Below are positions 40,688 through 49,741 of a DNA stretch of 64,000 bases, in pieces. A program made the translations under genes and the position numbers. The notes beneath the pieces are model-generated. The model did no database searches. It was given only the letters and a program-made list of their open reading frames with translations, and was not told where the DNA came from. Position 1 is the first letter of the stretch, and each line of letters opens with the position of its first letter. The stretch lies in assembly GCF_022811525.1 (NCBI RefSeq), contig NZ_CP063982.1, forward strand, positions 434,001 through 498,000. The letters are read 5' to 3'. Origin of the DNA: Orrella daihaiensis. Lineage in GTDB: Bacteria > Pseudomonadota > Gammaproteobacteria > Burkholderiales > Burkholderiaceae_B.

Positions 40688-42514
40688 TTGAGCAAGGTGC
40701 TTCGGTTCAGACAGCTGGTTCTGGTAGTGTTAGCGTCACTATCGGGCACTGCTTGTGCTCAGGAATTGCCTAGGGTTGCTCAGTCTGAGGGCCATCCACC
40801 AATCCAGGCTGTGCCGCAGGGGCGGGTGACGTCGACGGCTGACCGAATCACCCTGAATGCAGGTGATTTGCCCCATGTGGCCTTGTCAGCCGATATTCTC
40901 TATAAATTCCTGGCTTCAGAAATCGCGGTGCAGCGTGGCGCGATCCTTCCTGCGGCCAACACCACGCTTGAACTGGCTCGTGAGACGGCAGACCCGCGTC
41001 TGGCAAAGCGAGCAGTCGAACTTTACGCTGCCATTGGCGATGTTCAGGGTGCTCTGCAAGCAGCTGAGGTCTGGGTCCTGAATGCGCCTGCCGATGAGAA
41101 CGCCCAATCCACAAAGCTTGCCCTTAGCGCAGCCGCTGGTAAAACGGATGGTCTGGCCCAGGCGTTAGCGAGGCAGGTGCAGGCCTCAGCCGATAAAACT
41201 GAGGCCCTATCGCGTGTAATCAATGTGCTGCGGCGCATGCAAGATAGGCAGCGCGCATTAGAGCTACTTGAGGAAACGATTGATCTTGCCAAGGTCAAGG
41301 GCACGTTGGCGTCATACATGGCACTGGCTGACATGGCGCAATCGGCAGGAGATTACGAGCGAGCATTGGCTGAGGCACAAAAAGCGTTGCGGTTAAAGCC
41401 TGACTCGGAAGATGCCGCTATGCGGGTTCTGGACTATGGGATGCCTGTCGATGCGGTTGCCGTGATTGATCAGGCGCGCAAGTTTGCACGCGCTTATCCC
41501 AAGGCTCGGCAGCTGCGTCTCATGCTGGCTGGTCAGCTTGCCGAGACTGGTGATGTGCAAGGCGCACTCGATGAGCTTGAGTTGATGTCTGCTCAATACC
41601 CGGAAGATTTTGATTTGTTGTTCGTACGGGCGCAGTTGGCCTATCAGGACAATCGCTTGTCTGAATCACGCGCCTTGTTACTGCAGTATGTCGATGTGCA
41701 GGCGCAACGTCAGGATGCGATTGCATCAGGTGCCTCGGATGCTGCGGCGGCATTGGCCGATGCCTATCAATTATTGGCGCGTATCGCTCAGGATCAAAAC
41801 GACCCTGACCAAGCCATCGCTTGGTTGGGTCGAATTGAGGAACCCTCGGCCCGATATTCGGCGAGATTGCGCCAGGCATCGATCCGGGCGCAGCAAGGGC
41901 GGGTTGATGAGGCGGTGGCCATGATCGATGCGGCCCATCCGATTGATCAGGATGAGCAATTGATCGGTGTATTGACCATGTCGCAGATTCTGCGCGATGC
42001 TCAGCGCATTGAGCAGGCGATAGAGCGCTTGCAGCAGGCAGATCAAGAGATTGTTGACTCGATTGAGATCAAATATGAGCTTGGCATGCTGCTTGAGCGC
42101 CAGAAACAATACAGTGCCATGGAAAGGTATCTGCGCCAGGTGATTGAGCTTGATCCGGGTTATGCGCATGCGTACAACGCACTCGGTTATTCCTTGGCCG
42201 ATCGCAATGTACGTCTTGATGAGGCTTATGACCTCATCTACCGGGCGCACCAGATTTTGCCGGAAGATCCTTATATCTTGGATAGCATGGGCTGGATCAA
42301 GTTCAGGCAAGGTGATAACGCTCAAGCCGAGAAATACCTTCGGCAGGCATTTGAGGTAAAGCCTGAGGCTGAAATCGCAGCACATCTAGGCGAGGTGCTA
42401 TGGGTAATGGGGAATCAGGCCAAGGCCAGGGAGATTTGGCGTGAAGGCATGGCACTGGACAGCAACAACCCCACTCTAAAACAGACGCTAGATCGCTTTG
42501 GGGTCAGTCAGTGA
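40688..42514 (+). CDS. Exported tetratricopeptide-repeat protein upstream of lolB
   Basis: A 608-residue protein with a signal peptide (LVLVVLASLSGTACA, cleavage before QELP) and many TPR units through residues 70-600; the last ones are clearest (MERYLRQVIELDPGYAHAYN, NALGYSLADRNVRLDEAYDL, IYRAHQILPEDPYILDSMGW). Start choice: TTG 40688 has AGGGG seven bases upstream and gives a proper signal peptide; the frame itself is open from 40613. Its stop overlaps the lolB start (GTGA), so it probably serves the cell envelope, but its partner is unknown. Confidence 0.85.
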   Translation: MSKVLRFRQLVLVVLASLSGTACAQELPRVAQSEGHPPIQAVPQGRVTSTADRITLNAGDLPHVALSADILYKFLASEIAVQRGAILPAANTTLELARETADPRLAKRAVELYAAIGDVQGALQAAEVWVLNAPADENAQSTKLALSAAAGKTDGLAQALARQVQASADKTEALSRVINVLRRMQDRQRALELLEETIDLAKVKGTLASYMALADMAQSAGDYERALAEAQKALRLKPDSEDAAMRVLDYGMPVDAVAVIDQARKFARAYPKARQLRLMLAGQLAETGDVQGALDELELMSAQYPEDFDLLFVRAQLAYQDNRLSESRALLLQYVDVQAQRQDAIASGASDAAAALADAYQLLARIAQDQNDPDQAIAWLGRIEEPSARYSARLRQASIRAQQGRVDEAVAMIDAAHPIDQDEQLIGVLTMSQILRDAQRIEQAIERLQQADQEIVDSIEIKYELGMLLERQKQYSAMERYLRQVIELDPGYAHAYNALGYSLADRNVRLDEAYDLIYRAHQILPEDPYILDSMGWIKFRQGDNAQAEKYLRQAFEVKPEAEIAAHLGEVLWVMGNQAKAREIWREGMALDSNNPTLKQTLDRFGVSQ

Positions 42515-43080
42515 GCATCGCACGCGGTTTGCTTGTCATAACGTTGGCGCTTTCTGTTGCTAGCTGTGCCGCGCCTGTTTTAAAGCCTGAGCAAAGTTTG
42601 GTACTCAAAGAGCGAGAAGGCAAGTTTTCGGTTTTGACCGAGACGTCCAACGACGAGCGTGAATCAGTGCAGGGTAGTTTTGTGTGGCGTCGTCTGGTCT
42701 CGGGTTGGCAACTCGACTTAAAAAGCCCTCTGGGCGCAACCCTGGCGCGTCTAACCGTTGAGCCGACCGGCGCCATGCTTGAGCAACCCGATGCGCCCTT
42801 GCAACGGGCTGATTCTGGTGATGATCTGCTCGCCCGGGTACTTGGTGCCACCGTGCCGCTTGATGTCCTGCAGGACTGGGCTGATGGGCGCGTCATCGCG
42901 GATAACAAAGTGACTGACGTCGAGCGCGATCAGCTGGGTCGAATCGTTTCGTTTAGGCAGTCTGGTTGGCAGGTAGATTTTGATCAGTATGGTGATTCGG
43001 GTCCTGCGCGCGTGACGGCGCATGGCAAACAGCTCGGTCGCAGCGTAACGCTCAGGTTGGTCGCGCAGCAGCCGAGCTAG
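42511..43080 (+). CDS. lolB: Outer-membrane lipoprotein LolB
   Basis: Receives lipoproteins from LolA and inserts them into the outer membrane. A lipoprotein signal with lipobox (VASC, Cys19) precedes a LolB fold: EGKFSVLTETSNDERESVQG, FVWRRLVSGWQLDLKSPLGA. Length 189. The GTG start overlaps the stop of the TPR gene by 4 bp. The lolB-ispE-prs order is conserved in beta- and gammaproteobacteria. Confidence 0.9.
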   Translation: MSIARGLLVITLALSVASCAAPVLKPEQSLVLKEREGKFSVLTETSNDERESVQGSFVWRRLVSGWQLDLKSPLGATLARLTVEPTGAMLEQPDAPLQRADSGDDLLARVLGATVPLDVLQDWADGRVIADNKVTDVERDQLGRIVSFRQSGWQVDFDQYGDSGPARVTAHGKQLGRSVTLRLVAQQPS

Positions 43081-43096
43081 ACGAGGTAACCCCTAG

Positions 43097-44014
43097 ATGA
43101 CGCTTTATGATCTGCCCGCGCCGGCCAAGCTGAATTTGTTTCTGCATGTTGTTGGTCGCCGTTCAGACGGATATCATCTGCTCGAATCAGTGTTTCGCCT
43201 CATTACTTTGGCTGACAGCATTTCGATTGATCTGAGGTCCGATGGTGAGCTATCCCTCGAAAGCAATCTCGGCATGCAAGTCAGACCTGAGGATGACTTG
43301 GTGGTCAAGGCGGCCCGGTTGCTACAACAGCGCACGGGTACCCCGCTGGGTGCGCATCTACACGTCACAAAACGCATTCCCGTTGGCGGTGGTTTAGGGG
43401 GCGGTTCAAGCGATGCGGCAACGGTTTTGATGGGTCTGAATCGCCTTTGGCGCACTGGGCTTACACGTAGTGAGCTCGCCAATCTTGGTCTGTCGCTCGG
43501 AGCCGATGTGCCTTTTTTCGTGTTTGGCCAAACGGCCTTTGTTCAAGGTGTCGGTGAAAAGCTCGAACCTGTGGCGGTCGCTGACGCCAGTTATTTGGTT
43601 TTTAAGCCAGCTGCCAGTGCGTCAACGCCCACTATTTTTAAGGCGGCTGATTTGACACGCAACACGGATCGGGTCAAAATAGCGGACTTTTCCGGAGCTG
43701 ACAGATTCGTTGGTTCTACGAACGTAGAGTCTGGGTTTGGTCGAAATGACCTAGAGCCAGTCGTTAAGCGCTTGTTGCCAGTGGTGTCTGACGCGATGTC
43801 ATGGGTGCGGGAACAAGGCTTCTCGGTTCGATTATCGGGTTCGGGTAGCTGTTTTTTCGCGGAACTTGATAGTCCAGCGGATGCACAATTGGCGCGAGCC
43901 GATTTGACAGCTAAAATGGAAAAGACTAGTGACGGTGTTGCTGCCGTCATTGAAGAGGTTTTTGCTTGTGATGGGTTGCCTTGGCACCCTCTCATGCATT
44001 GGCTAACAGATTAA
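43097..44014 (+). CDS. ispE: 4-diphosphocytidyl-2-C-methyl-D-erythritol kinase
   Basis: A GHMP kinase of the MEP isoprenoid pathway. The N-terminal PAPAKLNLFLHVVGRRSDGY contains the substrate-binding Lys; the ATP loop is PVGGGLGGGSSDAA near residue 98; the third motif is RLSGSGSCFF. Length 305. It ends one base before the tRNA-Gln gene, so the tRNA is cut out of the same transcript or has a promoter inside ispE. Confidence 0.96.
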   Translation: MTLYDLPAPAKLNLFLHVVGRRSDGYHLLESVFRLITLADSISIDLRSDGELSLESNLGMQVRPEDDLVVKAARLLQQRTGTPLGAHLHVTKRIPVGGGLGGGSSDAATVLMGLNRLWRTGLTRSELANLGLSLGADVPFFVFGQTAFVQGVGEKLEPVAVADASYLVFKPAASASTPTIFKAADLTRNTDRVKIADFSGADRFVGSTNVESGFGRNDLEPVVKRLLPVVSDAMSWVREQGFSVRLSGSGSCFFAELDSPADAQLARADLTAKMEKTSDGVAAVIEEVFACDGLPWHPLMHWLTD

Positions 44015-44015
44015 T

Positions 44016-44092
44016 TGGGGAGTAGCCAAGTTGGTTAAGGCACCGGATTTTGATTCCGGCATGCGAGGGTTCGAATCCTTCCTCCCCAGCCA
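44016..44092 (+). tRNA. tRNA-Gln (anticodon TTG)
   Basis: A 77-nt gene with acceptor TGGGGAG/CTCCCCA, D-arm GCCAAGTTGGTTAAGGC, anticodon loop TTTTGAT within CCGGA/TCCGG (anticodon TTG), T-arm GGTTCGAATCC and encoded CCA. It sits between ispE and prs, a conserved position in beta- and gammaproteobacteria. Confidence 0.96.
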
Positions 44093-44098
44093 ACAACG

Positions 44099-44148
44099 AA
44101 GCTGTTGAACAAGCCACCGTCCAAGCGGCGCGGTTCAGCAGCTTTTTT
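44099..44148 (+). terminator. Strong terminator hairpin between tRNA-Gln and prs
   Basis: AAGCTGTTGAAC (44099-44110) pairs with GTTCAGCAGCTT (44133-44144) over 12 positions with one G-T pair, and is followed by a T6 run to 44148. Only 20 bp remain before the prs start codon, too few for a full promoter, so prs expression must depend on readthrough, attenuation, or a promoter overlapping the hairpin. Confidence 0.85.
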
Positions 44149-44168
44149 ATTCCAGCGATGCTTTCACC

Positions 44169-45119
44169 ATGACCACTGAAAGTTTCATGATCTTCACAGG
44201 CACTGCCAACACACGCTTGGCGGTTGACGTGGTGAATCATTTGGATATGTCCCTCGGGAAAATGACCGTCGGCCGCTTCTCTGACGGTGAGGTAATGGTT
44301 GAGATCAACGAGAACGTTCGCGGTAAGGACGTTTTTGTGTTGCAACCGACTTGCGCACCCACCAACGACAACTTGATGGAAGTCATGGTGATGGTTGATG
44401 CCCTTAGGCGCGCCTCGGCTGGTCGGATCACCGCCGCTATCCCGTATTTCGGTTATGCCCGGCAGGATCGTCGCCCGCGCTCGGCTCGGGTAGCGATCTC
44501 CGCGAAAGTGGTCGCTAATATGCTGCAAGTGGTTGGCGTGGATCGTGTGTTGACCATGGACTTGCATGCTGACCAGATCCAAGGATTTTTTGATATTCCG
44601 GTTGACAACATCTACGCTGGTCCGATTTTGCTTGGCGATATTTGGCGGCGTAACTTGTCTGATCTGGTCGTGGTGTCGCCCGATATAGGCGGTGTGGTGA
44701 GGGCTCGTGCTCTGGCCAAACAACTAGAGGCAGACCTGGCCATCATTGACAAGCGTCGTCCACGTGCCAATGTGTCCGAGGTGATGAATATCATCGGTGA
44801 TGTTGATGGACGTACCTGCGTGATCATGGATGACATGGTTGATACTGCAGGCACGCTTTGCAAGGCGGCGCAGGCTCTGAAGGAGCGTGGTGCCGGTGCC
44901 GTTTATGCATACTGTACACACGCTGTTCTATCGGGCGGTGCTGTTGAGCGTATCGCCGTCTCTGAGCTTGACGAGTTGGTAGTGACTGACTCGATCCCTT
45001 TGTCGGATGCGGCAATTGCCTGCGGAAAGATTCGTCAGCTCTCTTGCGCAGCTTTGCTTGGTGAGACGATTCTGAGAATTTCTCACGCGGAATCGGTTAG
45101 CTCGTTGTTTGTGGATTGA
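44169..45119 (+). CDS. prs: Ribose-phosphate pyrophosphokinase
   Basis: Makes PRPP from ribose 5-phosphate and ATP for nucleotide, His and Trp synthesis. The catalytic and binding motifs are present: NENVRGKDVFVLQPT, DRRPRSARVAISAKV, and the PRPP loop VIMDDMVDTAGTLCKAA. Length 316 fits. It is bracketed by a terminator-like hairpin on each side (44099-44148 and 45190-45218). Confidence 0.97.
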   Translation: MTTESFMIFTGTANTRLAVDVVNHLDMSLGKMTVGRFSDGEVMVEINENVRGKDVFVLQPTCAPTNDNLMEVMVMVDALRRASAGRITAAIPYFGYARQDRRPRSARVAISAKVVANMLQVVGVDRVLTMDLHADQIQGFFDIPVDNIYAGPILLGDIWRRNLSDLVVVSPDIGGVVRARALAKQLEADLAIIDKRRPRANVSEVMNIIGDVDGRTCVIMDDMVDTAGTLCKAAQALKERGAGAVYAYCTHAVLSGGAVERIAVSELDELVVTDSIPLSDAAIACGKIRQLSCAALLGETILRISHAESVSSLFVD

Positions 45120-45189
45120 TTTGAAGTGTCAGCATGTGAATGCTGATCAAGGAATCGGGTTGCTTGTTGGTCGCGACATGTAACCGGTG

Positions 45190-45218
45190 CCTGAGCCGAT
45201 GGTCGGTTCAGGTTTGTT
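45190..45218 (+). terminator. Terminator-like hairpin between prs and rplY
   Basis: CCTGAGCCGA (45190-45199) pairs with TCGGTTCAGG (45203-45212) over 10 positions with one G-T pair and a 3-nt loop, followed by TTTGTT. The T-run is short, so it may act as a partial terminator or leader structure of rplY. Confidence 0.5.
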
Positions 45219-45248
45219 CAAGGCGCGAGCCTTATTTTGGAGTTAAAA

Positions 45249-45869
45249 ATGGAATTTAATGCAACCTCACGCAGCGTTCAGGGATCGAGTGCGAGCCGCC
45301 GCCTGCGCCGTGCGGGTCGTGTGCCAGCCATCGTGTATGGCGGCCAGGAACCGCCGTTGAACATCGAAGTCGATCACAACGAGATCTATCACTCGTTGCG
45401 CAAGGAGCAGTTTCACGCCTCCGTGCTCGACATGAAACTTGACGGTAAAAAGCACTCGGTACTGCTACGTGCCGTACAGTGGCACCCCTACAAGCAACTT
45501 GTACTGCACATTGATTTCCAGCGCGTAGATGCCACCAAAGTTCTGCATACCAAAGTGCCGCTGCACTTCATCAACGCTGAGGTCTCGCCTGCTGTGAAAC
45601 TCAGCTCAGCCATCATTTCCCACGTTATTACTGAGCTTGAGATTGAGTGCTTGCCGGCAAACCTTCCCCAGTTCATTGAGGTTGATTTGTCTGCGGTGGT
45701 TGCGGGGCAGTCAATCCATGTCAATGACATTAAGCTGCCAGTCGGTGTGAAGTATTTGCCGCATGGTGGTGAGGATAACCCCGTGGTGGCGTCAGCTACC
45801 GTACCTGCTGCCAAGCGCAGTGACGAGGCTGGTGAAGCAGAAGGTACAGAAGAGTCAGCGGAGAGTTAA
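45249..45869 (+). CDS. rplY: 50S ribosomal protein L25/general stress protein Ctc
   Basis: A two-domain L25 (Ctc/TL5 type, 206 residues): the N-terminal 5S rRNA-binding domain (RRLRRAGRVPAIVYGG) and a C-terminal beta-domain, ending in an acidic tail (SDEAGEAEGTEESAES). ATG 45249 is preceded by GGAG at 45239-45242; the TTG at 45237 would add four residues. Followed by an intrinsic terminator before pth. Confidence 0.95.
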   Translation: MEFNATSRSVQGSSASRRLRRAGRVPAIVYGGQEPPLNIEVDHNEIYHSLRKEQFHASVLDMKLDGKKHSVLLRAVQWHPYKQLVLHIDFQRVDATKVLHTKVPLHFINAEVSPAVKLSSAIISHVITELEIECLPANLPQFIEVDLSAVVAGQSIHVNDIKLPVGVKYLPHGGEDNPVVASATVPAAKRSDEAGEAEGTEESAES

Positions 45870-45941
45870 TCCAAAGCTTGGCTAGAGGAACCTACGGATG
45901 GTCCGGATAGTTCGGCAGAAGATGGTTTTTAGCCTCCGGAG

Positions 45942-45976
45942 CCCCGTCGATGTTAAAGTCGGCGGGGTTTTGTTTT
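45942..45976 (+). terminator. Intrinsic terminator after rplY
   Basis: CCCCGTCGA (45942-45950) pairs with TCGGCGGGG (45959-45967, one bulge) and is followed by TTTTGTTTT. It ends the prs-rplY transcript about 75 bp before pth. Confidence 0.8.
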
Positions 45977-46051
45977 CTAAGCGGGTGCAGAGACAGTCGT
46001 AGACGTTCTCTTGCCGTTACTTTGCGCTAGCCAACTTGCTATATACAACTT

Positions 46052-46666
46052 ATGACTGCTGAACCGATTTCTCTGGTGGTTGGCTTGGGCAACCCCGGTA
46101 ACCAGTACGACCGGACTCGGCACAACGCAGGGTTCTGGTTGGTCGATCGCTGGGCCGACAAACTAAATGCCAAGTTCGTAGCCGAAAAGTCTTTTTTTGG
46201 GGAAGTCGCCAAAGCTAGATGGCAGGGACGACAGATTGTTTTGCTAAAGCCCACGACATTTATGAACCGATCCGGTCAGTCTGTAGGCGCATTGGCTAGG
46301 TTTTATAAGATTCCACTGTCTTCAATTCTGGTGGCTCATGATGAACTTGATTTGCTGCCTGGTCAGGTGCGACTTAAGTCTGGTGGAGGACATGCCGGTC
46401 ACAATGGTTTACGTGACATTCAGTCTGTGATGGGTGGGCCAGGCTTCTGGCGCCTGCGCATTGGGATTGGTCACCCGCGATCTTTGGGCTTGATGCAAGC
46501 AGTGGCTGATTTTGTGTTGCATCCGCCGTCTCTCGTTGATCAAGACGCCATTGATCGCGCGCTTGATCGATGCGATCAGGCCATGCCACTGCTGCTTGAA
46601 TCAAACATGAGTCGCGCCATGGCGCAATTGCATCGTGATGATGAACCCCCCACCAAATCAGCCTGA
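46052..46666 (+). CDS. pth: Peptidyl-tRNA hydrolase
   Basis: Releases tRNA from stalled peptidyl-tRNAs. The N-terminal VVGLGNPGNQYDRTRHNAGF contains the catalytic His; KPTTFMNRSGQSV and HDELDLLPGQVRLKSGGGHA, GHNGLRDI are conserved. Length 204. The last 32 bp overlap the next gene, encoding a CPBP-type membrane protein. Confidence 0.96.
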   Translation: MTAEPISLVVGLGNPGNQYDRTRHNAGFWLVDRWADKLNAKFVAEKSFFGEVAKARWQGRQIVLLKPTTFMNRSGQSVGALARFYKIPLSSILVAHDELDLLPGQVRLKSGGGHAGHNGLRDIQSVMGGPGFWRLRIGIGHPRSLGLMQAVADFVLHPPSLVDQDAIDRALDRCDQAMPLLLESNMSRAMAQLHRDDEPPTKSA

Positions 46667-47429
46667 GCCGAGTTACCCGCGTCGTATGACGTGGTTAGAC
46701 GAATGGCATGACTTTTGGGCGTTCGTTCGGCGACCGAGACTGAGCCGCCGTTGCCGGCAAGTCACACCGAGAACTGCCTGGGTGTTGGACTGGATGCCTG
46801 GGATCAGTTTTTTACGGCTGTTAGGTTGGGCAGCGATTCTCTGGGGCATCAATATTTTTCTGTTTGGACCCATTGTCATTGGGATTTCCAAACAGGCTGG
46901 TGCTACCCATGCAGTGGACCCCGCCAATCTGCCATGGCTTTTGGCGTTGGTCTGGGCACCATTGGTCGAGGAGATGCTGTTCCGGTATGGACTCAGGCGC
47001 CCGGGGATTGCGTTGTGGCTAGTGCCCCTGATGGTGCTGGCTCTATGGCTAAAGCCAGGTGTTGGTCAGAGTCTGATATTTGCTTTGGTCATACTGGCGA
47101 TTTATCGTGTCACCAGTGCCAACCCCATGCCTGGTGTGCGTGCCAGGCAGTGGTTGAGGCTCTATCGGCGTTGGTTTTGGTTGATATTTCATGTATCGGT
47201 ACTAACGTTCGCCTCGCTGCACCTGTTTAACTTTACCTTCACATCCGCTCAGTGGTGGATGTTGCCCGCCTTGGTGCTACCCCAATGGTTTACGGGGTTG
47301 GTGCTCGGATGGATGCGAGTGATGCGAGGTATCGGTGCAGCAATTTTGTTGCACGCCCTGTTTAACTTTGGACCATTGATGGCAGCATGGCTGGCTATGC
47401 GCTGGTTGCAAAGCGCGGGTCTGGCCTAA
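46635..47429 (+). CDS. CPBP-family (CAAX-like) intramembrane metalloprotease
   Basis: A 264-residue polytopic membrane protein with about six helices. The glutamate-zinc motif EEMLFRYGLR (near residue 110), the helix FASLHLFNF (near 195) and HALFNFGP (near 236) match the three motifs of the CPBP/ABI family of intramembrane proteases. The substrate is unknown. GTG 46635 overlaps pth; ATG at 46638 or 46641 are alternatives. Confidence 0.82.
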   Translation: MMMNPPPNQPEPSYPRRMTWLDEWHDFWAFVRRPRLSRRCRQVTPRTAWVLDWMPGISFLRLLGWAAILWGINIFLFGPIVIGISKQAGATHAVDPANLPWLLALVWAPLVEEMLFRYGLRRPGIALWLVPLMVLALWLKPGVGQSLIFALVILAIYRVTSANPMPGVRARQWLRLYRRWFWLIFHVSVLTFASLHLFNFTFTSAQWWMLPALVLPQWFTGLVLGWMRVMRGIGAAILLHALFNFGPLMAAWLAMRWLQSAGLA

Positions 47430-47499
47430 TTTCAATTGTGCAAGCAAGTTCGCCGGGGCGGTTACACTTGCATTTCGTTTGAATTGAACTGGAATTGTT

Positions 47500-48591
47500 A
47501 TGGCATTGCAGTGCGGCATCGTCGGGTTACCCAATGTTGGTAAGTCAACCCTTTTTAATGCGCTAACCAAAGCGGGTATCGCAGCAGAAAACTATCCTTT
47601 CTGTACGATCGAGCCTAATGTTGGGGTGGTTGAAGTACCAGATCCCAGGCTGAATCAACTGGCGCAGATTGTTAAACCCGAGCGGATTTTGCCAGCCACA
47701 GTCGAGTTTGTGGATATTGCCGGATTGGTTGCAGGTGCGAGCCAGGGCGAGGGTTTGGGAAATCAGTTTTTGTCACACATTCGTGAAACAGACGCCATCA
47801 TCAATGTCGTACGATGTTTTGAAGATGACAATGTCATTCATGTGGCAGGTCGCGTTGACCCCATTGCTGATATCGAAGTCATTGAAACCGAGCTTTGCCT
47901 TGCTGATATGCAAACGGCCGAGAAGGCTCTGCATCGCCATCAAAAAACTGCCCGCTCTGGTGATAAGGAAGCACAAAAGCTTGTCGCCATTCTTGAGCAG
48001 GTGATCGAACACTTAAACAAGACGCAACCGATCCGTACATTGCCGCTGTCGAAAGAAGACCGAGCTTTGATTGCACCGTTATGCTTTATTACCGCTAAGC
48101 CCGCGATGTACGTTGGCAACGTGAGCGATAACGGTTTCGAGAACAATCCGTTGCTACAAAAGCTTCAAGCCTATGCTCAGGAGCGGCAGGCGCCGGTGGT
48201 GGCCATCTGTGCTGCTATTGAGGCAGAGATTGCCGATTTGTCTGATGAAGATAAGATCGTGTTTCTAGCGGATATGGGTATGGAGGAGCCAGGGTTGAAT
48301 CGGCTGATTCGTGCCGCATTCAAGTTGCTCGGCTTGCAGACTTATTTCACCGCGGGTGTCAAAGAGGTCCGGGCGTGGACGATCCCGATCGGTGCGACTG
48401 CACCTCAGGCAGCAGGCGTTATTCATACTGATTTCGAGCGTGGTTTCATTCGGGCGCAGACAATCGCTTTCGATGATTACATTGGTTGCGGTAGCGAACA
48501 AGCGGCCAAGGAGGCCGGCAAACTCAGGGCTGAGGGTAAAGAGTATGTGGTGCAGGATGGTGATGTCATGAACTTTTTATTTAACGTCTAA
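47500..48591 (+). CDS. ychF: Redox-regulated ATPase YchF
   Basis: An Obg-family P-loop protein (363 residues) that prefers ATP and interacts with the ribosome. G1 is GLPNVGKSTLFNAL, with FVDIAGLVAGASQGEGLG following, and a C-terminal TGS domain (FIRAQTIAFDDYIGCG). The pth-ychF neighbourhood is conserved in proteobacteria. Confidence 0.97.
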   Translation: MALQCGIVGLPNVGKSTLFNALTKAGIAAENYPFCTIEPNVGVVEVPDPRLNQLAQIVKPERILPATVEFVDIAGLVAGASQGEGLGNQFLSHIRETDAIINVVRCFEDDNVIHVAGRVDPIADIEVIETELCLADMQTAEKALHRHQKTARSGDKEAQKLVAILEQVIEHLNKTQPIRTLPLSKEDRALIAPLCFITAKPAMYVGNVSDNGFENNPLLQKLQAYAQERQAPVVAICAAIEAEIADLSDEDKIVFLADMGMEEPGLNRLIRAAFKLLGLQTYFTAGVKEVRAWTIPIGATAPQAAGVIHTDFERGFIRAQTIAFDDYIGCGSEQAAKEAGKLRAEGKEYVVQDGDVMNFLFNV

Positions 48592-48597
48592 GTCCGA

Positions 48598-49656
48598 TCA
48601 GGCTCTCAACCAACCCAAGCGCTTGCCTAGGGCAATCATTGAGGTCGCTCCTGCCACCATCACAATCAGGCGAACTGCGTGAAATGCAGTAACGGTAGGC
48701 GGGTCAAGCCCCAGGACTTTTGCGGTGATCGCCATCTCAGCGATACCGCCTGGGGTGGTGGCTATAAAGCTGCTACCCCAACTAAGCCCCGCCCCAAAAT
48801 GTAATGCTGTGGCAATACCTAAACCGCCCACTGCATATATCAGTGTCATCAGCACAACCCCTATCACAATCCGCGGCGCTTCCCGGAAAAGTGTTGGAGA
48901 AAAGCGTTGCCCGAGATTCCAGCCTAATAGCACCTGGCCAGTGTTGATCACCCATGTGTTTGGGATGCCTTCTACAAACGTCGAGGCACAAACTCCCCCG
49001 ACAAATAAAGAACCTAACACCCAAGGGTTTGGAATTCTTATTTGCCTTGCAAGTGGTGCGATGATGGCTGCCACGATAAATAAAGTCGCAATGATTAGAG
49101 GCTCTAGTGTGTTCGGTGTGGATGCAAAAATTTTGGTGTGGTTGCCTGAGCTAAATAGGTAAGAAGCTAGAAACGGAACGCTACCCACCACAAGCGAAAC
49201 GCGCACTGTGTGAGCAATCGCCACGATGTCTGCACGCGCACCTGCCGTGGCAGCTTGGTTGGCCATGTCACTAGCGCCGCCAATGGCTGCCGAAAAGAAA
49301 CTGGTCGCCGCATCAATCCCAACAAATCTTTGTAGGAAAACGGCACCACACAAGCTAAATAAGCTAGATAAGATCGCTGCAAAAAAAATCCACGGCAAGA
49401 GGGACACTGTTGTGTTTAGTACTTCGGCCGTGAAGTAAAGTCCAAGTGTTAGACCAATCGAGATTTGGCCAAACCGCAACCCAGGCGTTGGTAGTTTGGA
49501 GCAAGCGTTGCGCAGGCTGAGTATCGCCGACACAGCCAGGCTACCAAGCAAGTATGGCAGTGGTGTTCCCAACACTTCAAATAGCCAGCCGCCAAAGTAA
49601 ACAACAGCGAACGTTCCCAGAACCGATACGAAACGGTGATGCGCAGGCAATTCCAA
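48598..49656 (-). CDS. AbrB-duplication family membrane protein
   Basis: A 352-residue protein with about ten transmembrane segments, built as two AbrB-type halves: GTPLPYLLGSLAVSAILS with FGQISIGLTLGLYF in the first, and RIPNPWVLGSLFVGG with WGSSFIATTPGGIAEMAITA in the second. Databases call such proteins putative ammonia monooxygenase or AbrB family regulator; neither name is supported by the membrane topology. A transport role is plausible. Convergent with ychF. Confidence 0.85.
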   Translation of the reverse strand: MELPAHHRFVSVLGTFAVVYFGGWLFEVLGTPLPYLLGSLAVSAILSLRNACSKLPTPGLRFGQISIGLTLGLYFTAEVLNTTVSLLPWIFFAAILSSLFSLCGAVFLQRFVGIDAATSFFSAAIGGASDMANQAATAGARADIVAIAHTVRVSLVVGSVPFLASYLFSSGNHTKIFASTPNTLEPLIIATLFIVAAIIAPLARQIRIPNPWVLGSLFVGGVCASTFVEGIPNTWVINTGQVLLGWNLGQRFSPTLFREAPRIVIGVVLMTLIYAVGGLGIATALHFGAGLSWGSSFIATTPGGIAEMAITAKVLGLDPPTVTAFHAVRLIVMVAGATSMIALGKRLGWLRA

Positions 49657-49741
49657 TCCAAACCTCTAATAATGTGCGTGTCTGGCCTTTCAGAGCAATT
49701 GCCCGTCACGGCAGGGCTTTTAACTAGATCAGAATGATAGA

